A stretch of 64,000 nucleotides of DNA from Colocasia esculenta (taxonomy: Eukaryota; Streptophyta; Magnoliopsida; Alismatales; Araceae), in NCBI GenBank assembly GCA_014218235.1, contig CM024760.1, positions 147,761,245-147,825,244 on the forward strand, read 5' to 3'. Under the pieces are notes generated by a model. That model worked only from the letters and a program-made list of their open reading frames with translations, did no database searches and was not told the DNA's origin. Below are positions 57,761 to 64,000 of this stretch, piece after piece. Positions within the stretch are counted from its first letter, which is position 1. Each line of letters begins with the position of its first letter. The translations under genes and the position numbers were made by a program.

Positions 57761-60759
57761 TGTAACGGCCCTCCTTATATCGGTACGGTTACACCAACCC
57801 ACATCGGTATAATGAACGCCGCTACAGTGGGACATTTACCCAAAAATTGTACAATTAGGCTGAAACATACAAAAATATATATATAACACATGACAATGGA
57901 AATGAAATAACTAGAAAGTAACTCTTATTCCATCATCATCATTTATACACAGTCTATATAGAAAAGGAAAAGTAATACTTCCTAACTGAGAATTTCAATT
58001 ATTACGTTGTCCACATATGACTACGCAGAGTCTTTTATTACATACTATGAAAGAAGAAAATACAATGCTGAATCCATGACAAAAGTCTCATACTCCCGCT
58101 CCGAGTCGCTCCTAACGATCCCCTCGGAAGAAGTAGAAATATTTGCACCTGTACGCCGAAGCAAGAATGAGTCCAAAAGAACTCAACAAGTAACTCCAAC
58201 CACACTAAACATACATACATCACATCATTTTTTTTTCACGTTCTCATGCCATACGGATATCACATAAGCATGGACTTGATAAAAGTTTCAAGAAAAACAT
58301 AAACATGATTTCTACACATGCCACACATGATAAATGACTCATAACAATTTTTACAATGATTTAAAACCGATCACATGCTTTCTACATATTTTTCAATATA
58401 CTAAACTAAGTCTCATTTAATCACATTTGTACTCTAAGACTATAACCCTTTTAAAACATGGAGTTTACACATTTTACAAAAGACATTCCTAGCATGGATT
58501 CTATGATCATTTTCACATGGATAACGCATCTATACACATGAATAGCTTGCTGTTTTTGATATGGATATATTACATTCATATAAGAAATTATCATTTTACA
58601 TGTTATTCCATTGATTTATTATCTCACATGATCATTTACACAATTACACAATTTACACCTTCACTTTTCACATAACCACAAGTTCACATTTTATTAAATG
58701 CCGTGACACATAGCCCAAACCACCTCTAGAAGGATACACACTAATCACATCACACATATATCTATCACCTAGACATTACAGTGATAAATCTTAGTTACAG
58801 CGCAGAACCGAGAGAAGCACTCTCCACCCTAACCAGCGGTACTTGTCCGCCTCCAGGATTTCATCCCAATGCCCATGGGATATCACACACTATGAACCTT
58901 CCCGTGGGGACTTTACCACAGTACAGTTCCACATCCCTCTAAGGTAGCAGTGTCACCCATTGGCACATTTACACATTTTCTCAAATCTTTTAACACACAC
59001 TTAATGCAAAATTTTAACACATCCATTTCATGCTCACACATTTTACATACTTCAGTATTAACTAGCATGGTACTACTGTTCTCAGTATTAAACAGATTCG
59101 AAACAAGTCTAATCATGCTGAAATTAGCAGATTTTATTAACAACCATATTAACATGTATTAATTGATCAATGCTCACATAAAACCAACATATGTAGTTAC
59201 TGTCATCATTTTAGTATGAAACTTTAACCACAAACTTCTTATAGGCTACCCATCATGCATACCAAATTTCACATTTTTCTGAATTACACACAAATTATGA
59301 AAATTCTAACAGTGGTATTATACAAAGTAAACATTGTCAAACTAACATGGATTTTCAGTGTTCAAACCCACAACTCATTCTACACATGGATATTGATAGT
59401 CCTAAACATATGTCAATTTCCAGGAATTTAACTGTTTCCACACTATTTATCTGAATTTCTACACTAATAAAACATTCTTAGTGTTTTACCATTCATAAAA
59501 TGTAATAATTTATACAGATATCAAAAATTTCCCAAATTCCTACAGCATGAACTAAAACCCATAAGCACTGTACAAAACTTTTATGACACTTGGATTCCAC
59601 ACAGATTGCATAAACGAAATTTTACAAGATCAAAACCTGTCAGCCAGACATTTTAGAAATTCTAGTAATTGAAGCATTCCACCAAAATTCATAAAATCTC
59701 ACAACATACTCCAACATAGATATTTACATATCATATAAAATTTACCATATATCCTCATGCGAAAAATCCCAAAAATTAGATCATACAGGTCAAACATGCA
59801 CACTGTTGCAGTCTGGTGAACTTGACGGCATAAAGGTGGTCATCTATCACGTTAACGGCAACAAAGGTCACGCCAACTCAAGATCTTAATGGCAAGGGAT
59901 CTCGCCGTTAAGTTTCTGTCTGTGTAAAACACAGACTGAACGCAAGAAACTTGGTGAATTTAGGGTTCTAGGACTCGAATAAAAATCCGTAAAAATTCCT
60001 GGGACTTACTAAACACATGTATGGGTGATGTGAAACGGTTACTTGCCTCATGGAAATCCACAAGCAACGATTTAAGCTGGAGAAGCCCTCCTCGGCCTGA
60101 GCCAAAGAGTCCTCAAAACTCTCTCGATTGGGGTTCTGTGTTGATCTCCTCTGCACACCAGTGTGGGGAAGTCGTTCCTGGATGTTCAGAGCCCTCTCCA
60201 GTCGTTGTAGAACGCCGGATGAAGCCTTCAGTCGTCGGATCAAGGGGTTCCAAATTCAGGTTTTACCTAGAAAATAGGGTTTTTGACAAAATGCCAAAAG
60301 GACCTAACCTCGCCCTAAGTCGTGTCTTTTATAGGGTTGGGGGTTTAGGAACGTGCTTGGGTAGGCTAGGTTACCGTTGGGGGACGGTTTCCTAAACCAA
60401 GGGCGACAATTCCGGAGGCGTTTCCGGATCTGAAATCACAACAGATCTGGGAGGTAAACGTCAACATCAATAGTCGCCAATTCTGAGTCGGTGTCCATCG
60501 ATGTGGCCGCTTACTTGGGATTGGCGTCCACACATATTGACGTCTACTGGCCGTCAGAACTGAACTTAAAACTGTAGAAACTTTATGTACACCACACATG
60601 TATATATATATATAAAATCTACAATGTAGACATTAAAATAATACTTATTCATGCAATGTAAACAAGTAAGTATTATGCACAATAAAGTTTATACATCGAT
60701 GGCATACATTTATACATACATAAGAAATCACCCAAAGATGAAAAATCAAGGGCCTTACA
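57761..60759 (-). repeat. 3' LTR of G4
   Basis: Starts TGTAACGGCCCTCC on the plus strand and ends AAGGGCCTTACA (2999 bp), next to the PPT. It is inserted in the LINE (flank TCTCA at 57756-57760). It contains a patch of TTAACGGCAA/GCCGTTAAG words at 59820-59925, CpG-rich sequence at 60390-60560 and a TA microsatellite at 60600-60616. No host gene is seen in it. Confidence 0.9.
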
Positions 60760-60772
60760 TCCTCTCCCTATT
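60760..60772 (-). other. Polypurine tract of G4
   Basis: The minus strand reads AATAGGGAGAGGA directly before TGTAAGGCCC of the LTR. Confidence 0.9.
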
Positions 60773-60804
60773 AAAGAAACTTCGTCCTCGAAGTTAGACC
60801 GACG

Positions 60805-63214
60805 CTACTCAAACAATTGAGGATATTTCTTCTTCATTGCATCCTCAAGCTCCCAAGTAGCTTCCTCTCGCAAGAAGTTACGCCATAAGATTTTCACCGA
60901 CGCAATACTCTTGTTCCAGAGATGGTGAACCTTCCGGTCAAGAATAGCTATTGGTTGCTCCACATAAGAAAGATCTGGCTGGATCTCCACTGGCTCGTGG
61001 CTAATACCATGAGTTGGATCTCTGACGTTTCTTCTGAGCATAGATACGTGGAATACAGAATGGACACTAGCTAACACTGGGGGTGAAGCTAGATCATATA
61101 CCACGTTGCCCAATCGTCTGAGAATCTCATACGGGCCAATGAATCTAGAACTTAACTTACTATGCCTGCCCAATCTAACTACACCACGAGTAGGAGAAAT
61201 CTTTAAAAAGACATGCTCACCTACCTCGAACTCCAAATCCTTCCTCCTGTTGTCGGCATAACTCTTCTGCCTATCCTACGCCACAACAAGCCTCTTCCTA
61301 ATCAACTATCCCTTATCCGAAGTCTCCTGAACTAACTCCGGACTGATCAGCTGCCTATCGCCTATCTCCTCCCAACACAAAGGAGATCTACAAGGCCTAC
61401 CATACAATGCCTCAAATGGAGCCATACCAATACTCACATGAAAACTGTTGTTGTATGCGAACTCCAAGAGAGGTAAATGGCGCTCCCAATCATCCTTCCA
61501 ATCCAGATCACACTCCCTTAACATATCCTCGAGCATCTAGATAGTCCTCTCAAACTGTCCATCTATCTGGGGATGAAAAGCCGAAATAAGCTTCAACTCC
61601 GAACCTAACGCATCCTGAAGACCCTTCCATAGCCTCGAAGTAAATCTCGGATCTCGATCCAAAATGATCAACTTCGGGACACCATGCAATCTAATAATGC
61701 TACTAATATACAATCTAGCTAAACTCTCTACTGACTGCTTCTTCTTCATGGGCAAGAAATGCACAGTCTTAGAGAATCTATCTACCACTACCCAAATCGA
61801 ATCATTACCCCGTCTAGATCGAGGCAAACCTGTAACAAAATCCATAGTGACAGCTTCCCACTTCCACACTGGGATCTCCATCTTCTGCATAAGCCCATAT
61901 GGTCGCTGCCGCTCTGCCTTCACTTGCTGGCACACTAGACATCTAGACACATACTCCGCTACATCCTTCTTCATGCCAGACCACCAAAAAGATCTCTTCA
62001 AATCCGGGTACATCTTATTGTTACCCGGATGAATAGAGAATCTAGACCTATGAGCCTCTGCTAATACATGCTCACGGACATCTAAAATGTCTGGAACACA
62101 AACACGGTGTTGGAATCTAATCACACCATCCTCATCACGAGCAATGCCCGCCTCACCCACTAACTCTTGGAGTCTAGGGTCGGCTTTCTGTTGCTCGATT
62201 ACCTCATCCAACACCGAAGACCTAATGGACAGCTGAGCTACAAAAGCCTGGCATAATGATGGCTCTAACTCAGTCATCACACACCCTGCATCCTCCAACA
62301 TCTTCCAATCCTGCTGGAGAGACGACCTCCTCCTACTAAGGGCATCTGCTACAACGTTCGCCTTTCCAGGATGATACTGGAGGTCGAAGTCATAGTCCTT
62401 CAGGAACTCAATCCATCTTCTCTGCCTAAGGTTTAATTCCTTTTGAGAGAAAAGATACTTTAGACTCTTGTGGTCAGTGAACACCTCAAATCTGACACCA
62501 TAAAGATAGTGCCTCTAGATCTTTAGTGCATGCACCACTTCCGCAAGCTCCAAATCATGATTCGGATAGTTTCGCTCATGCTCCTTCAATTGACAAGAAG
62601 CATATGCTACTACCCTTCCTTGCTGCATCAATACACAGCCAAGGCCAATCCGAGATGCATCCGTGTAGATAGCAAAACCCTCTACACCGCTCGGCAAAAC
62701 CAACACAGGAGCCGATGTGAGCTTAGTCTTCAATAATTGAAAACTACTCTCACACTCCTTAGACCAGACAAACTTTACTCCCTTCCTGGTTAGCTGAGTC
62801 AATGGTGCGGCGATGGATGAAAATCCCTCATTGAATCGCCGATAATAACCCGCCAGACCAAGAAAACTCCTAATCTCCGATGGAGTCTTGGGAATCTCCC
62901 AATCCATAACAGCCTGGACCTTCGCTGGATCCATTGCTACACCAGCACCAGAGATAACATGCCCAAGGAAATGAACCTCGCGCAACCAAAAATCGCACTT
63001 GCTGAATTTTGCATACAGCTTGTGCTCACGGAGAACCTCTAATACTACCCTCAAATGCTGACAGTGTGTAGCCTCATCCGAGGAATAGACCAACACATCA
63101 TCAATAAAAACTACGACGAAACTATCTAGGTATGGTCTAAACACCCTGTTCATGAGATCCATGAACGCTGCCGGGGCGTTGGTCAAACCAAAAGGAACGA
63201 CCAAAAACTCATAA
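60805..63214 (-). pseudogene. G4 pol: RT (partial), RNase H, integrase, chromodomain
   Basis: A single minus-strand frame starts inside RT (HYEFLVVPFGLTNAPAAF) with catalytic FIDDVLVYSS, connection (LGLAGYYRRFNEGFS), RNase H (YTDASRIGLGCVLMQ, DHKSLKYLFSQKELNLRQRR), the integrase zinc region (HPGNNKM..CLVCQQVK), DDE core (VVDRFSKTVHFLP, LDRDPRFTS, AFHPQIDGQFERT), GPY/F (RFIGPYEILRRLGN) and a chromodomain tail (ILDRKVHHLWN, VKILWRNFLREEATWE) ending at 60805. Stops are at 62515 (TAG for Trp), 61537 (TAG for Gln), 61306 and 61279 (TAG). No frameshift was seen. The N-terminus, protease and gag are outside or lost. Confidence 0.93.
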
Positions 63215-64000
63215 TGTCACGCCCCTCCAATTCAGCAGCGGAATAAATCGGAGGGGGACGCGAACAACGAGTATGGTAACGACAACTGCGCATATTTTCG
63301 CAAACATCAGAGCATCTAATGAACAATAATTGAAATAACTCTTGATTTCATTATAAAATTACTAAGACTATTACAACCACTAATTCGGAGCCAAACACAA
63401 GGCTCAATGACGTCATTACATTGAAAAGAAAACTAAAGCAATAACTACTAGACTCCATGGTACTAAGGTAACTTCATGAGTTGACTTCGGGTCGCTCATC
63501 ACTCTAGTCTTGTCCCATTGGTGTGTGTGACGTCAGAGTCCGACTTACCTGAGACACAATAACAAATAACGAAGGGTGAGCGATAACGCCCAATAGGACT
63601 TAAATCTCAGGGTCAAGCATGCTTTAAATAATTAGTGCATTAAATGGCAGAGTAACTAAAGATAGAACGAGTCATGTAAAGTCGAGAAAGTAAGAGCACA
63701 AGTAACATGGTTCAAATAGTAGATGAATCAAGTATAGTACAATGAATAAGATCGAGTCACGAAAGAAATCAACACAACAACACGATGGCACATAGCGTCA
63801 ACGTCAAGCAATATCAAGCAACATGTATAGCAAGGAGAGAGAAAGTAGTTGGCCATATAGAGAGTAAATTGCACCTTGATTGATTTTCTTATCAATCGAA
63901 ATAGTATAGCACTTTTGATTAACTTTTTTGTCAATCGAGATGGAAATTGCACTTTGGTTATCTGAAGATAGCCGAGAGAGAGTATGGAACTTGTTTGTCA
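63215..64000 (-). repeat. LTR inserted in G4 RT (runs off window)
   Basis: It begins TGTCACGCCCCTCC right after the RT codons for His-Tyr and flank CATAA. It shares with the G2/G3 LTRs the GAGTCCGACTTACCTGA block, the GAGCG-ATAACGCCCAATAGG block near 63580 and GCATGCTTTAAATAATTA near 63627, so it is a related minus-strand gypsy LTR. No PBS lies on its left, so this is its 3' LTR or a solo LTR. Near 63870-64000 are three successive units with small hairpins. Confidence 0.8.

Larger units (their letters stand above)
57761..63214 (-). mobile_element. Chromovirus G4, 3' part, minus strand
   Basis: 3' LTR (57761-60759), polypurine tract and pol from RT to chromodomain (60805-63214) are present. 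The 5' portion lies beyond an LTR inserted in RT at 63215. The protein is related to but clearly distinct from G2/G3, and the LTR shares little with theirs. It probably also belongs to the Tekay/Del type. Confidence 0.9.

Noticed and set aside
57761..60759. A host gene in the 3-kb stretch with only short ORFs
   Set aside because: TG..CA ends, the adjacent polypurine tract and the pol orientation show that it is the G4 LTR.

Overview
This window is a block of plant repetitive DNA. I found no convincing host gene, tRNA gene or rRNA gene. It is built from nested, mostly decayed retrotransposons. Ty1/copia and Ty3/gypsy polyproteins, initiator-Met tRNA primer-binding sites (TGGTATCAGAGC), chromodomain-type gypsy elements with 2.5-3 kb LTRs, Sirevirus-like copia elements with an extra ORF after pol, and a Cassandra-like 5S-derived short element all point to a flowering plant with a large, transposon-rich genome. 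The species cannot be fixed from the sequence.

Layout. (1) 1-2626 is the 5' LTR of an outer gypsy element (G1), followed by its PBS and a diverged LTR-like stretch (to about 3790). (2) 4230-4902 is an old copia-LTR fragment. (3) 4903-5336 is a Cassandra-like short element (minus strand) joined at its PBS to a truncated gypsy LTR (5343-8184). (4) 8183-8402 is a small inverted rearrangement holding a stray reverse-transcriptase piece. (5) 8403-16901 is the 5' half of a minus-strand chromovirus (G2). Its gag is split by a 2701-bp solo LTR (10469-13169) with an AGGTG target duplication. (6) 16902-17047 and 27153-28020 are two pieces of a G1 LTR, separated by a complete plus-strand chromovirus, G3 (17048-27152, target duplication TTAGC). 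(7) 28021-29415 is a plus-strand copia-type LTR fragment. (8) 29416-55755 is a minus-strand Sirevirus-like copia element (C1). Its gag is interrupted by a second complete Sirevirus-like element, C2 (40130-53868, target duplication CTTCT). (9) 55756-57760 is the 5' part of a minus-strand L1-type LINE whose endonuclease stops where C1 begins. (10) 57761-63214 is the 3' part of another minus-strand chromovirus (G4), broken in its reverse transcriptase by yet another LTR (63215-end).

Order of events. C2 entered C1, and C1 abuts a broken LINE. G3 entered a G1 LTR, the solo-LTR element entered G2, and an element entered G4. C2 is the best preserved: its RT-RNase H is intact, it has a perfect target duplication, and its LTRs look very alike. 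G3 keeps one gag-pol frame with no frameshift but carries twelve in-frame stops.

The most interesting material is not a host system but features of the elements. These are a very long post-pol ORF in C2 whose last 418 codons are open and of unknown function, a 5S-promoter short element fused to a chromovirus LTR at the shared PBS, a conserved hairpin-like module shared by otherwise diverged gypsy LTRs, and family-specific arrays of short CpG-containing motifs in the LTRs of five families. No element appears autonomous as written.
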